Positions 33,623 to 41,933 are shown, counted from the stretch's first letter. The stretch is DNA of 45,089 nt from Streptomyces sp. ISL-12 (GCF_018614415.1 NZ_JAGGOO010000132.1:1-45089), one strand, 5' to 3'. Notes: generated by a model not told the origin, from the sequence alone. Numbers and translations are program-made.

Positions 33623-34339
33623 CTACTTCTTGCGCGCCACGTACACGGTGTTGGTTGCCGTGCCGTCCTGGAGAGGGTTGTCGAACGTGACGACGTGAGC
33701 CTGCGGTGCGGCGAAGGCGTCCGCGAGCGCGGAGGTGAACTGCTCGTCCGGCGGATCGTTCGACCACAGGGCGAACACCCCGTCCGGGTGGAGATGCGCT
33801 GCCAGGGCACGAAGGCCGGCAGGCCGGTAGAAGGCCGCATGGCGGGGGTCGAGCACATGGCGCGGTGAGTGGTCGATGTCCAGCAGGACGGCGTGGAAAC
33901 GACGGCCCGGCATCGTCGGGTCCAAACCACCGGGATCGGCGGCCAGCGCGAAGAAGTCCCCATGTACCAGTCGGCAGCGCGCATCCGAGGTCAGTGCGGT
34001 GCCGAGGGGGACCAGGCCGCGCTGGTGCCAGTCGATGACTTCGGCGAGTGCGTCGATCACCGTGAGCGTGCCCACCCGGGGATCGTCCAGCGCCGCCCGG
34101 GCGGTGTATCCCAGCCCGAGTCCGCCGACGGCCACGTCCAGCCGGACATCCGGCAGCCTCGCCAGCCCCAGCTCGGCCAGCGCGACCTCACCGGCCGTGA
34201 AGAGGCTGGACATCAGGAACTCGTCGCCCAGTTTCACCTCGTAGACATCCTCGCCCGTCGCCGGATGGCGGCGCCTTCGCAGACTGATGTCACCGATCGG
34301 CGTCTCCCGCCAGTCGATCTCCTCGAAACGCAGACTCAT
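33623..34339 (-). CDS. Spermidine-synthase-like class I methyltransferase-fold protein
   Basis: 238 residues. The N-terminal part holds YEVKLGDEFLMSSLFTAGEVALAELGL. The SAM/dcSAM pocket is VAVGGLGLGYTARAALDDPRVGTLTVIDALAEVIDWH, then the motif FHAVLLDIDHSPRHVL. It resembles spermidine-synthase-like proteins often annotated as methyltransferases; the substrate is unknown. ATG 34339 has AAAGGTGA upstream. It lies 97 nt behind the RNase J gene on the same strand, with a hairpin between, so it probably belongs to the same MerR-motif unit. Confidence 0.8.
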   Translation of the reverse strand: MSLRFEEIDWRETPIGDISLRRRRHPATGEDVYEVKLGDEFLMSSLFTAGEVALAELGLARLPDVRLDVAVGGLGLGYTARAALDDPRVGTLTVIDALAEVIDWHQRGLVPLGTALTSDARCRLVHGDFFALAADPGGLDPTMPGRRFHAVLLDIDHSPRHVLDPRHAAFYRPAGLRALAAHLHPDGVFALWSNDPPDEQFTSALADAFAAPQAHVVTFDNPLQDGTATNTVYVARKK

Positions 34340-34378
34340 CCGTTCACCTTTCTGACGTCCGTGCGCTGGGAAAAACTG

Positions 34379-34417
34379 GCCCCGGGACGGTGCCTGGCAG
34401 CAGGGCCGGCCCGGGGC
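34379..34417 (-). terminator. Intercistronic hairpin between rnj and the methyltransferase gene
   Basis: GCCCCGGG (34379-34386) pairs with CCCGGGGC (34410-34417), an 8-bp stem with a 23-nt loop. It may be a partial terminator or a processing or stability element between the two cistrons. Confidence 0.5.
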
Positions 34418-34436
34418 GATGTGGAACGCGCCCCTG

Positions 34437-36122
34437 TCAGGCGTCGACGATGACGGGAATGACCAGTGGCCTGCGGCGGTGCGTGCGGAACGCCCAGTTC
34501 GCCACGGCGCGGGCGATGAGCTGTTCGAGCTGGCGCGCGTCACCGACGCCTTCCTGTGCAGCGGTGGCCAGTGTCTTCTCGATGACGGGGACGACGGGCT
34601 CGAAAGTGGTCTCGTCGTGCACGAAGCCACGGGCCAGGAAGTCGGGCGGCTCGGCCAGCGCGCCGGTGTCGGCGTCCACGAGGGCCACGACGGTGACGAC
34701 ACCCTCCTCGGCGAGGGTGAGGCGGTCCTTGAGGGACGCCTCGGTCGCGCCGCCGACCTCCATGCCGTCCACGTACACGTTGCCCGCGGGCACCTTGCCG
34801 CTGATGGAGGCGCGACCGTCTACGAGGTCGACGACGACACCGTCCTCGGCGATGACGACCCGCTCGGGGTCCACACCGGTACGAATCGCCAGGTCCGCGT
34901 TGGCCCGCAGGTGCCGGAACTCGCCGTGCACGGGCATGACATTGCGAGGCTTGACGATGTTGTAGCAGTAGACGAGTTCGCCGGCGCTGGCGTGGCCGGA
35001 GACGTGCACCTTGGCGTTGCCCTTGTGGACGACGTGGGCGCCCCACCGGGTGAGGCCATTGATCACCCGGTAGATGGCGTTCTCGTTGCCGGGGATGAGG
35101 GAGCTGGCGAGCAGGACCGTGTCGCCCTTGCCGACGCGGATCATGTGGTCGCGGTTGGCCATCCGTGAGAGCGCGGCCATCGGCTCGCCCTGGGAGCCGG
35201 TGCACACCAGGGTGACCTTGTGGTCCGGCAGCTTCTCCAGCTCCTTGGTGCTGACCACCAGACCGGACGGGACGCGGAGGTAGCCCAGCTCGCGGGCGAT
35301 GCCCATGTTGCGGACCATCGACCGGCCCACGAACGCCACCTTGCGGCCGTACTGGTGAGCGGCGTCCAGGACCTGCTGGATGCGGTGCACATGGCTGGCG
35401 AAGCTGGAGACGATGACCCGCCTGGGCGCGGTGCGCATCACCTGCTCGATCGCCGGGTTCAGCTCCCGCTCGGACGTGGTGAACCCGGGCACCTCGGCAT
35501 TGGTGGAGTCGGTGAGGAAGAGATCGACGCCCTCCTCACCGAGCCGGGCGAACGCCCGCAGGTCGGTGATGCGGTCGTCCAAGGGGAACTGGTCCATCTT
35601 GAAGTCGCCGGTGTGCAGCACCAGGCCGGCGCCCGTCCGCAGGGCCACCGCGAGCCCGTCCGGAATGGAGTGGTTGACGGCCACGAACTCGCAGTCGAAG
35701 GGACCGAAGCCACGTCGGTCGCCCTCTCGTACGAGAACCGTGCGGGGCCTGATGCCGTGCTCCTTGAGTTTTGCCTCGATGAAGGCGAGCGTGAGCTTCG
35801 ACCCGACGACGGGGATGTCGGAGCGCTCCCTGAGGAGGTAGGGGACGCCGCCGATGTGGTCCTCGTGGCCGTGGGTGAGCACGATGGCCACGACATCGTC
35901 CAGGCGGTCCCGGATCGATGTGAAGTCAGGAAGGATCACGTCTACGCCGGGCTGGTTCTCCTCCGGGAACAGCACGCCGCAGTCCACGATCAGCAGCTTG
36001 CCGGCATGCTCGAAAACGGTCATGTTGCGACCGATCTCGCCCAGACCGCCCAAGGCGGTGACCCTCAGCCCTCCGTCAGGCAGCGGCGGGGCAGACTTGA
36101 GTTCTGGATGCGGATGACTCAT
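34437..36122 (-). CDS. rnj: Ribonuclease J, probable second (accessory) copy
   Basis: 561 residues, full length for RNase J. The metallo-beta-lactamase core has LTHGHEDHIGG (His84, His86, Asp88, His89), VNHSIPDGL and HTGDFKMDQ; the beta-CASP part follows (SFASHVHRIQQVLDAA, CTGSQGEPMAALSRM, SGHASAGEL) and a C-terminal domain. It is a 5'-3' exo/endonuclease maturing and degrading RNA. Its residues differ from the housekeeping streptomycete RNase J I remember, and the setting is accessory, so it is probably a paralog. The start is preceded only by a weak AGGGT; the leader is about 240 nt with a MerR-type promoter. Confidence 0.9.
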   Translation of the reverse strand: MSHPHPELKSAPPLPDGGLRVTALGGLGEIGRNMTVFEHAGKLLIVDCGVLFPEENQPGVDVILPDFTSIRDRLDDVVAIVLTHGHEDHIGGVPYLLRERSDIPVVGSKLTLAFIEAKLKEHGIRPRTVLVREGDRRGFGPFDCEFVAVNHSIPDGLAVALRTGAGLVLHTGDFKMDQFPLDDRITDLRAFARLGEEGVDLFLTDSTNAEVPGFTTSERELNPAIEQVMRTAPRRVIVSSFASHVHRIQQVLDAAHQYGRKVAFVGRSMVRNMGIARELGYLRVPSGLVVSTKELEKLPDHKVTLVCTGSQGEPMAALSRMANRDHMIRVGKGDTVLLASSLIPGNENAIYRVINGLTRWGAHVVHKGNAKVHVSGHASAGELVYCYNIVKPRNVMPVHGEFRHLRANADLAIRTGVDPERVVIAEDGVVVDLVDGRASISGKVPAGNVYVDGMEVGGATEASLKDRLTLAEEGVVTVVALVDADTGALAEPPDFLARGFVHDETTFEPVVPVIEKTLATAAQEGVGDARQLEQLIARAVANWAFRTHRRRPLVIPVIVDA

Positions 36123-36366
36123 ACCCTGACGCTATCCGAGAGTCCTTCGGGGGTGGTTCGTGGCCTGCCTGGTGCAGTCGAGCAGTATGCGGGACTCGGA
36201 ACTCGGACGCGACGGCAGGGAGGGAGGTGCCGACGCCCCGGGGCCCAGGAAACGGGCGGGTGTCCGACCTCGGGGCGTACGGTCGCGGCTCCGGACCGCA
36301 CGGGGATACGGGTCCCGGGCCGCGAGGCGGTGCGTCGCCGGTCTCTTCCGCGGCGCCACCCACTAC
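36123..36366 (-). promoter_or_regulatory. Long structured leader of rnj
   Basis: From the -10 box at 36372-36367 (TATGCT on the reverse strand) to the rnj start lie about 240 nt without a clear ribosome site. ACGCCCCG (36233-36240) and CGGGGCGT (36271-36278) form an 8-bp inverted repeat. An open frame on the reverse strand spans the whole leader from GTG 36363 and overlaps the rnj start; it may be incidental. Confidence 0.45.
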
Positions 36367-36370
36367 AGCA

Positions 36371-36389
36371 TACCCTCACGTTGCGTAAT
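36371..36389 (-). promoter_or_regulatory. MerR-type motif site A (rnj promoter)
   Basis: TACCCTCACGTTGCGTAAT on the + strand; the left half matches the island consensus exactly. Read leftwards, the end of the site overlaps TATGCT, a good -10 for the rnj-methyltransferase unit. Confidence 0.65.
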
Positions 36390-36470
36390 AGATGACGACT
36401 TCGCGGCCTGGACGACAAGACTAGTAAGCAGCGGCTTGTCGATGGTTGCGTCTCGACTGTGAGGTAACAC

Positions 36471-36489
36471 TACACTTGCGTTAAGGTAG
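36471..36489 (+). promoter_or_regulatory. MerR-type motif site B (small protein and CmcI-like unit)
   Basis: TACACTTGCGTTAAGGTAG, embedded in a larger repeat AACACTAC (36466-36473) / GTAGTGTT (36486-36493). TAGTGT at 36487-36492 fits a -10 box reading right. It is 98 nt from site A, back to back. Confidence 0.7.
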
Positions 36490-36640
36490 TGTTCGACGCT
36501 GGACGAGACGATTTGCTCCGGGAGATGCCCACGTCAGCTCTGTCGCGGTTGCGCTTTGGCCAGTTGGGTGCCCGTGGAGGCCGTCCGATTCGGAGCCGCG
36601 CCCGTGCGTCGGCCGGCTGTCTCGGATGTGAAGGGGAATC

Positions 36641-36880
36641 GTGGCTCTGTTCATGCTGCAGCTCGCCAGTGGTGAGAAGGCGGTTATCGACGCGGATGCC
36701 GCTGGGTGAACCGCAGCGGGAGAGATCGTCCTCGAACGCACCGACCGGTTCGGCCCGGCTGTTCGGCTGAGGACTTACCGGGCCGAGGAGGTGTCCGCGG
36801 TGTTCCGCCAGGCTCCGGTGGACGGCGGCGGCTATGGCTGGGTGCCTCAGCCGGCCACTGGACCGTGGTGGTGCTACTGA
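36641..36880 (+). pseudogene. 80-codon island-family protein interrupted by TGA
   Basis: Frame starts MALFMLQLASGEKAVIDADA and ends GWVPQPATGPWWCY, after AAGGGGAATC. Codon 23 (36707-36709) is TGA. The protein aligns without gaps over its whole length with the paralog at 43934-44173, and also with that at 43653; both have Arg at the TGA position (codon CGC in the latter). A CGA-to-TGA nonsense change is the simplest cause; readthrough is the alternative, since the rest of the frame is well kept. Function unknown. Confidence 0.7.
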
Positions 36881-36973
36881 GCACCCGCGTCCTTCGAGGG
36901 CTGTCCGTGCACGGGGAACGGCGGCCTGCGAGCAACAGCCACATCCTGTGCTCCAGGGAGGGAGAGGAGAGCC

Positions 36974-37714
36974 ATGAGCGAGCAACGAAGCGACATGGAC
37001 GGTAGACCCGCAGCAGAACTCCCTCCGCAGGTGCGGGCGGTGCCCGAAGGCAGACTCCTGCAGTACTGGAAGGAACGAGAACGCCAGCACGTGCGCGACG
37101 TCTACGCAGGACTGCGCATCAAGAAGTTCCCCGAAGACCTGCGTATGTTCGAACACTTGCTGTGGCTCTCCCGCGCGCAGGTGGTCGTCGAGTTGGGAAC
37201 GCATCTGGGCGGGTCCGCGCTGTGGTTCCGGGACCGGTTGCGCACGCTGGCCGCCTACGGCCGGGTGCCCGAAGACATTCGCGTCGTCACCGTGGACACT
37301 GCCCAGGACCGGGTTGCGACGCTGTTGCGGAACGCGGATCCGTACTTCGACAAGGACATCGTTCTGGTCGAGGCGGACGTCACCGATCCGGGTGTCACCG
37401 AAGCCGTGTCCCGGCACGTCCCGTCCGGCGCCCGGTGCCTCGTCGTCGAGGACACCGCTCACACCTACCGCACCACCTACGCCGCGCTTCAACACCTTTC
37501 CGGACTCGTCGCCACCGGCGGCTGCTTCGTCGTCGAGGACGGCATCGTCGATGTTCCGCAACTGCGCCCCGAAGGCATGCCCGGAGGCGTCGTGCCGGCC
37601 ATCCAGGACTGGCTCACCACGGATCAGGGGCGCGCCTTCCACGTGCGCCGAGACCTTGAGCGGTACGGCATTACGTCCCACCCCCACGGCTGGCTTCAGC
37701 GCATCCATCCGTGA
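36974..37714 (+). CDS. CmcI-like (cephalosporin hydroxylase family) O-methyltransferase
   Basis: 246 residues. Starts MSEQRSDMDGRP with an excellent ribosome site (GGGAGGGAGAGGAGA). The class I SAM pocket is VVVELGTHLGGSALWFRDRL, followed by VVTVDTA and the metal-binding region CLVVEDTAHTYRTTYAALQHLSGLVATGGCFVVEDGI, as in CmcI and related Mg-dependent O-methyltransferases. Despite the family name these act as methyltransferases; the substrate could be a sugar, phenol or antibiotic. It is the second gene behind site B. Confidence 0.82.
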   Translation: MSEQRSDMDGRPAAELPPQVRAVPEGRLLQYWKERERQHVRDVYAGLRIKKFPEDLRMFEHLLWLSRAQVVVELGTHLGGSALWFRDRLRTLAAYGRVPEDIRVVTVDTAQDRVATLLRNADPYFDKDIVLVEADVTDPGVTEAVSRHVPSGARCLVVEDTAHTYRTTYAALQHLSGLVATGGCFVVEDGIVDVPQLRPEGMPGGVVPAIQDWLTTDQGRAFHVRRDLERYGITSHPHGWLQRIHP

Positions 37715-37739
37715 CCGGCGCCGGGCATCCCTCCTGCGG

Positions 37740-38148
37740 TCAGCGTTGAGGCATGGCCAGCGAGCGGTGGAGGCGGTAGCGCCCGCCGTGGGTGAGGCGG
37801 ACGCCGGGCGTGTCGGACATGATGGCGTGGGCCTTGTCGTGGTCCCCGGCTTCGGCGGCTTCCTGGTGGGCCTCTGGGGTGGTCCACTCGGTGTACAGCA
37901 GTACGCGGCTGCCGTCGGCGCTCAGCATGAAATGCGCTGAGATCGCGCCGGGATGGCCGCCGTCCTCAGGCTGGACGGCGATGAGGCCGTCGACGAGATG
38001 GCGCTGCCGCTCGGGGCCGTCGGTGTCGAACGCGGCGGTGATCAGGCAGCCCGGGACGCGGGCCTCATTGGGCTCTGTCAGGCTGCGGTGCAGGCGAAAG
38101 CGGGGCGGGCCGGCCAAGGCGGCCGTGTAGCCGCCGCCGCGCAGGTGA
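37740..38148 (-). pseudogene. Truncated antibiotic-biosynthesis-monooxygenase-like gene
   Basis: The frame encodes HLRGGGYTAALAGPPRFRLHRSL, an ABM-type ferredoxin-like domain (GCLITAAFDTDGPERQRHLVDG to YTEWTTPEAHQEAAEAGDHD), and the end RYRLHRSLAMPQR. The RFRLHRSL/RYRLHRSL repeat suggests a two-domain ABM protein whose first domain is missing. The frame has no start of its own before the phosphofructokinase fragment takes over at 38149; the first ATG is at 38117. A deletion fused the two genes. Confidence 0.65.
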
Positions 38149-38670
38149 GCCGGTGTGCCGCCCCATGACCTCGACGATGAGCACCCGCTGGTGGGACTCG
38201 GCGGTGGTCTTCAGCCGGTCCAGGGACTCGGTGGCGACGGTCACGGCCGTGTCGAAGCCGGAGGTCACGTCGGTGACCGCTATGTCGTTGTCGATGGTCT
38301 TCGGCACGCCCACGATCGGCAGGCCGCTGTCGGACAGCAGCCGGGCCGCCTTCAGCGGGCCCTCGCCGCCGATCGGGGTGATCGGGTCCAGGCCGAGTTC
38401 CCCGAGGTGTCCCCGGGCGCGCTCGACGCCGTCGCGCAGGTGCTCGGGATGGTCCAGGGAGGAACCGAGGATGGTGCCGCCGCGCGCCAGGATGCCGTCG
38501 GCCGCGTCCAGGTCGAGCTTGAGGTAGTCGCACTCCAGGAAGCCCTTCCAGCCGTCCCGGAAGCCGATGGCCTCGTCGCCGTGGTCGACGACGGCACGGT
38601 GCACGACGGACCGGATGACGGCGTTCAGGCCGGGGCAGTCGTCACTGGACGTGAGGACACCCATACGCAT
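38149..38670 (-). pseudogene. Truncated and mutated 6-phosphofructokinase
   Basis: About 174 residues match the first half of PfkA: LNAVIRSVVHRAVV, ILARGGTILGSSLDHPEH, the substrate-site block GVPKTIDNDIAVTDVTSGFDTA, and VEVMGRHTG, where similarity stops. The normal second half (WIALHSG onward) is absent. The nucleotide-loop GGDCPGLN reads SDDCPGLN, and GGEGT reads GGEGP, so activity is doubtful even before truncation. After the junction the frame runs on through foreign sequence to 38065. Its promoter (site C) still looks intact. Confidence 0.75.
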
Positions 38671-38832
38671 GGCTGGGAAAGCTCCAGAGTGGGGTGGTGC
38701 GATTCCGGGCGGATCTGGCCGGCAGTGGTGCACGTGGACGGCAGCGTCACCCCGAGGTGGGTGGGGCGACGCTGCCAGTGACGACGACGGCAATCTGTCC
38801 AGGGTTGCCACCGCTCCACGCACTTGCGAACT
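38671..38832 (-). promoter_or_regulatory. Leader of the phosphofructokinase fragment with strong hairpin
   Basis: GGCAGCGTC (38740-38748) pairs with GACGCTGCC (38768-38776), a 9-bp perfect stem in the roughly 155-nt leader. It could terminate or attenuate transcription from site C. Confidence 0.45.
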
Positions 38833-38851
38833 TACCTTAACGAGAGGGTAG
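38833..38851. promoter_or_regulatory. MerR-type motif site C (divergent pfk and merR1-prfC)
   Basis: TACCTTAACGAGAGGGTAG. Reading right, TAGCGT (38849-38854) fits a -10 for merR1; reading left, the reverse strand gives TAAGTT as a -10 for the pfk fragment. One operator therefore appears to control both directions. Confidence 0.7.
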
Positions 38852-38898
38852 CGTTGTAGTCGGCAACGGTGCCAGCACATCGAGCGAGGCGGTGAGCC

Positions 38899-39342
38899 AT
38901 GGGCGGAAGACTGATGCAGATCGGCGAGGTGTCCGAGCGCACGGGACTCTCCCTGCGCACCATCCGCCACTACGAGGACGTCGGTGTGGTCGCTCCCAGC
39001 GAGCGCAGCTCCGGCGGGTTCCGTCTCTACACCGAGGCCGAGGTGCGCCGCCTGGCGCTGGCCCGGCGCATGCGCCCACTGGGCTTCTGCCTCGAAGACG
39101 TACGAGCCGTGCTGGACGTACTGGAACAGCTTCCGGACGGTGGCGAGCCGCTGCCCGAGACCGACGAGCAAGCACACGAGGAACTGGTGGCACGACTACG
39201 CACGTACTGGGTGGAGGCCGACGCGCGGTGTGGCGATCTGCGGCGCCAGCTGGCGTCCGCCGAGGAATTCGCCCACTCCCTGCACGGACACCTGGCCCGG
39301 CTCATGGACGCCGACGCGGTCGGCCGGAAGGCGGCACGATGA
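38899..39342 (+). CDS. MerR-family transcriptional regulator 1
   Basis: 147 residues. The N-terminal winged helix reads MQIGEVSERTGLSLRTIRHYEDVGVVAPSERSSGGFRLYTEAEV (residues 6-49), then a long dimerisation helix and a short C-terminal part with VEADARCGDLRRQLASAEEF. It is classic MerR in size, but I see no metal-binding cysteine set. It should bind the 19-bp palindromes in the island, including site C in front of itself (autoregulation). It overlaps prfC by ATGA, an unusual coupling of a regulator with a translation factor. Confidence 0.88.
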   Translation: MGGRLMQIGEVSERTGLSLRTIRHYEDVGVVAPSERSSGGFRLYTEAEVRRLALARRMRPLGFCLEDVRAVLDVLEQLPDGGEPLPETDEQAHEELVARLRTYWVEADARCGDLRRQLASAEEFAHSLHGHLARLMDADAVGRKAAR

Positions 39343-40949
39343 GCCCGAACAGCGAGTGGGCTGCCGGCGAGGCCGCGCGTCGGCGCACGTTCGCGGTGAT
39401 CAGTCACCCGGACGCGGGCAAGTCCACGCTCACGGAGGCTCTCGCCCTGCATGCCCAGGCGATCACCGAGGCGGGCGCGGTGCACGGCAAGTCCGGACGG
39501 CGCGGGGTGGCCTCGGACTGGATGGAGATGGAGAAGGCCCGCGGTATCTCGGTCACCTCCGCCGTGCTGCAGTTCGCACATCACGGGTGCGTGCTGAATC
39601 TCCTGGACACGCCCGGCCACGCGGACTTCTCGGAGGACACCTACCGGGTGCTGGCCGCCGTGGACTGCGCGGTGATGCTGATCGACGCGGCCAAGGGGCT
39701 GGAGGAGCAGACCCGCAAGCTCTTCGACGTCTGCCGCCACCGCGGTATCCCGGTCATCACGTTCATCAACAAGTGGGACCGGCCCGGCCGCGAGGCCCTG
39801 GAACTGCTGGACGAGATCGAGCGCGAGTTCCGCCTCAAGCCCACCCCCATCACCTGGCCGATCGGCGACGCGGGATACCTGCGTGGCCTGATCGACGTAC
39901 GCGAACCGGGACGGATGCTCCGCTACACCCGCAGCCCCGGCGGTGCGCACGAAGCGGTCGAGGAGACGGTGCCGGCCGATCAGGCGGCCCAGGAGGAAGG
40001 CGCTGACTGGGGCAAGGCGCTGGAGGAGTTGGACCTTCTGCGGGTCGACGGTGCCGTGCACGATCAGGAGACGTTCCTGACGGGGCGCTCCACCCCCGTG
40101 TTCTTCGGCGCTGCCGTGTCCAACATCGGCGTGCGGCTGCTGCTCGACGCCGTCGTCGACCTCGCCCCGGCCCCCGGTCCACGCGAGTTGGCGGGCGGCG
40201 GCTCGCGGCCGGTCGACGCCGCGTTCTCAGGGCTGGTGTTCAAGGTCCAGGCCAACATGGACCCCGCCCACCGCGACCGGATCGCCTTCATGCGGGTCTG
40301 TTCCGGCATCTTCGAACGGGGCATGACCGTCACCCGCGCCGCCTCCGGCAAACCGTTCGCCACCAAGTACGCCCACAGCGTCTTCGGCCAGGACCGCTCC
40401 ATGGTCGACATCGCCTACCCCGGCGACGTCGTCGGCCTGGTCAACGCCGCCGCCCTGCGTGTCGGCGACACCCTGTACGCCGACCAGGCCGCGGTCTTCC
40501 CGCCGATGCCCACCTTCGCGCCCGAGCACTTCGCGGTGGTCCGTCCCGTCGACATCAGCCGCTCCAAGCAGTTCCGGCGCGGCATCGCGCAACTGGACGA
40601 GGAAGGGGTCGTCCAGGTCCTCGTTTCCGACCTGCGCGGGGACCAGGCACCGGTACTCGCAGCTGTCGGCCCCATGCAGTTCGACGTTGTCAGCGCACGG
40701 ATGGCTGGGGAATTCTCCGCTGCTGTCAGGCTGGAGAGCCTCCCGTACCACCTGGCCCGGGCCACCGACACGGCCGGCGCCGACGCGCTCAACCGCTCCC
40801 GCCTGGTCAAGGGGGAAGCACTCACCCGCCTGCGCGACAAGGCCCAGCTCGCCCTCTTCCCGGACCGCTGGCAGGCCAACTCCTTCCAGCGCGAGTTCCC
40901 CGACGCCCACCTCGCCCACCTCATCGCCGCCCACGATCAGGTGCCGTGA
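39339..40949 (+). CDS. prfC: Peptide chain release factor 3 (RF3)
   Basis: 536 residues, full length. GTPase motifs: SHPDAGKST (G1, about 22-30), DTPGHADFSEDTYR (G3), NKWDR (G4). Domains 2 and 3 follow (FSGLVFKVQANMDPAHRDRIAFMRVCSG; VGPMQFDVVSARMAGEF). RF3 recycles RF1/RF2 from ribosomes after termination and supports quality control after miscoding. It is coupled to merR1, so this release factor is likely induced rather than constitutive. Confidence 0.95.
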   Translation: MSPNSEWAAGEAARRRTFAVISHPDAGKSTLTEALALHAQAITEAGAVHGKSGRRGVASDWMEMEKARGISVTSAVLQFAHHGCVLNLLDTPGHADFSEDTYRVLAAVDCAVMLIDAAKGLEEQTRKLFDVCRHRGIPVITFINKWDRPGREALELLDEIEREFRLKPTPITWPIGDAGYLRGLIDVREPGRMLRYTRSPGGAHEAVEETVPADQAAQEEGADWGKALEELDLLRVDGAVHDQETFLTGRSTPVFFGAAVSNIGVRLLLDAVVDLAPAPGPRELAGGGSRPVDAAFSGLVFKVQANMDPAHRDRIAFMRVCSGIFERGMTVTRAASGKPFATKYAHSVFGQDRSMVDIAYPGDVVGLVNAAALRVGDTLYADQAAVFPPMPTFAPEHFAVVRPVDISRSKQFRRGIAQLDEEGVVQVLVSDLRGDQAPVLAAVGPMQFDVVSARMAGEFSAAVRLESLPYHLARATDTAGADALNRSRLVKGEALTRLRDKAQLALFPDRWQANSFQREFPDAHLAHLIAAHDQVP

Positions 40950-40967
40950 GCGACTTGGCCCACCGGA

Positions 40968-40987
40968 GCGGCTGTAGAGCGAGCCGC
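40968..40987 (+). terminator. Hairpin after prfC
   Basis: GCGGCT (40968-40973) pairs with AGCCGC (40982-40987), loop 8 nt, 18 nt after the prfC stop. It is a modest terminator candidate. Confidence 0.5.
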
Positions 40988-41066
40988 GTATGCACGGTAG
41001 GCAGGTGCTGCGGCTGTGGCTCCCTGAGTCCCGGCGTCGGCCGACGCACAGCCCTTCAGCACAGTC

Positions 41067-41092
41067 AGCCTACCCTCACGTGAGGGTAGGCT
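41067..41092 (+). promoter_or_regulatory. MerR-type motif site D, perfect 26-bp palindrome
   Basis: AGCCTACCCTCAC followed by its exact reverse complement, centred on CACGTG. The core 41071-41089 (TACCCTCACGTGAGGGTAG) is the best copy of the island motif. TAGGCT at 41087-41092 fits a -10 box, 34 nt before the zinc-ribbon gene. Confidence 0.85.
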
Positions 41093-41125
41093 TTAAGGCG
41101 TCGTCCAGGGAGGAGGTGGAGGATC

Positions 41126-41920
41126 ATGGCGAGCGTGACAGCCTGTCCTGCCTGCGGGGAGGCAGAAGAACTACGCGGGACCCCCGCGGACGATGACATC
41201 CGGGTCACCTGCCTGAGGTGCGGCGAGCAGTGGATGCGGGGCGGACTCCGGTGCGTGAACTGCGGCGGTCAGGACATCGTTCACCGGCCGCAGGCCATGA
41301 CCCGGCACTCACGTGGAACACAGCTGTCCATCATCGGCTGGCGCGAACTTCCCCTGTGCCGCATATGCGACGCCGATGCACTGGAGACATCCACCTCCCA
41401 GAACATCCCCGTGCCCAGCGACTACGTCGCGGCCTGCCTCGGAGCCGCTGCCTCTGCCACTCCGGACGCGGAGGTGACCACCGAGCTGCCCGCGACCTCG
41501 ACTGCCTCGCCACCCGCCCCGCGGCCCGTGTCGACGCCCGAAACGAAGCCGGCCGCAGTCCAGGGCGAACCGAGGCAACCGCGCACTCCTCCGCGCCCAC
41601 GACCCCCTCGGTCGAAAGCCGCACCCTCACCGTCGACGGTGCCGACCGTCCGGCAGGCGATCGCTGCCTTCATGGGTGAAGCCTCCGGTCAGCCCGACGC
41701 CACCGCGATGCTGCTGCTGGGTACGCACTTGGGCTCTCACCAAAGGCTTGGCGTGTTGGAACAGGAGGGCGCCGCCGACCGGCTGGCTGACTGGTGTCAG
41801 GGGCACTGGGGTGGCGGCAGCGACCGCGATCAACGCGCCCTGAGCACCATCTGCCGGGCAGTCGACTTCTGGGGGACCCGCGGCTGGCTCACGTCCGACC
41901 CCGCTGCGCGGCTGCGCTAG
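41126..41920 (+). CDS. Multi-CxxC zinc-ribbon protein
   Basis: 264 residues with four CxxC pairs in the first 81: Cys7/10, 29/32, 43/46 and 78/81, enough for two zinc ribbons of the rubredoxin/TFIIS style. Residues about 110-170 are a Pro/Thr/Ala-rich linker. The C-terminal 90 residues (VPTVRQAIAAFMGEASG to RAVDFWGTRGWLT) form a helical domain I do not recognise. The ribosome site is strong (GGAGGAGGTGGAGG). A nucleic-acid or ribosome-binding role is plausible from the ribbons but not shown. Confidence 0.8.
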   Translation: MASVTACPACGEAEELRGTPADDDIRVTCLRCGEQWMRGGLRCVNCGGQDIVHRPQAMTRHSRGTQLSIIGWRELPLCRICDADALETSTSQNIPVPSDYVAACLGAAASATPDAEVTTELPATSTASPPAPRPVSTPETKPAAVQGEPRQPRTPPRPRPPRSKAAPSPSTVPTVRQAIAAFMGEASGQPDATAMLLLGTHLGSHQRLGVLEQEGAADRLADWCQGHWGGGSDRDQRALSTICRAVDFWGTRGWLTSDPAARLR

Positions 41921-41933
41921 CGGCGGGCAGGGC

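Noticed and set aside
36122..36140. TACCCTGACGCTATCC at the rnj start resembles the island motif
   Set aside because: Only the left half matches; the right half lacks AGGGTA and the site overlaps the start codon, so chance is likely.
36076..36363. 95-codon frame across the rnj leader as a real gene
   Set aside because: No ribosome site, low-complexity product, and overlap with the conserved rnj N-terminus; kept only as a leader remark.
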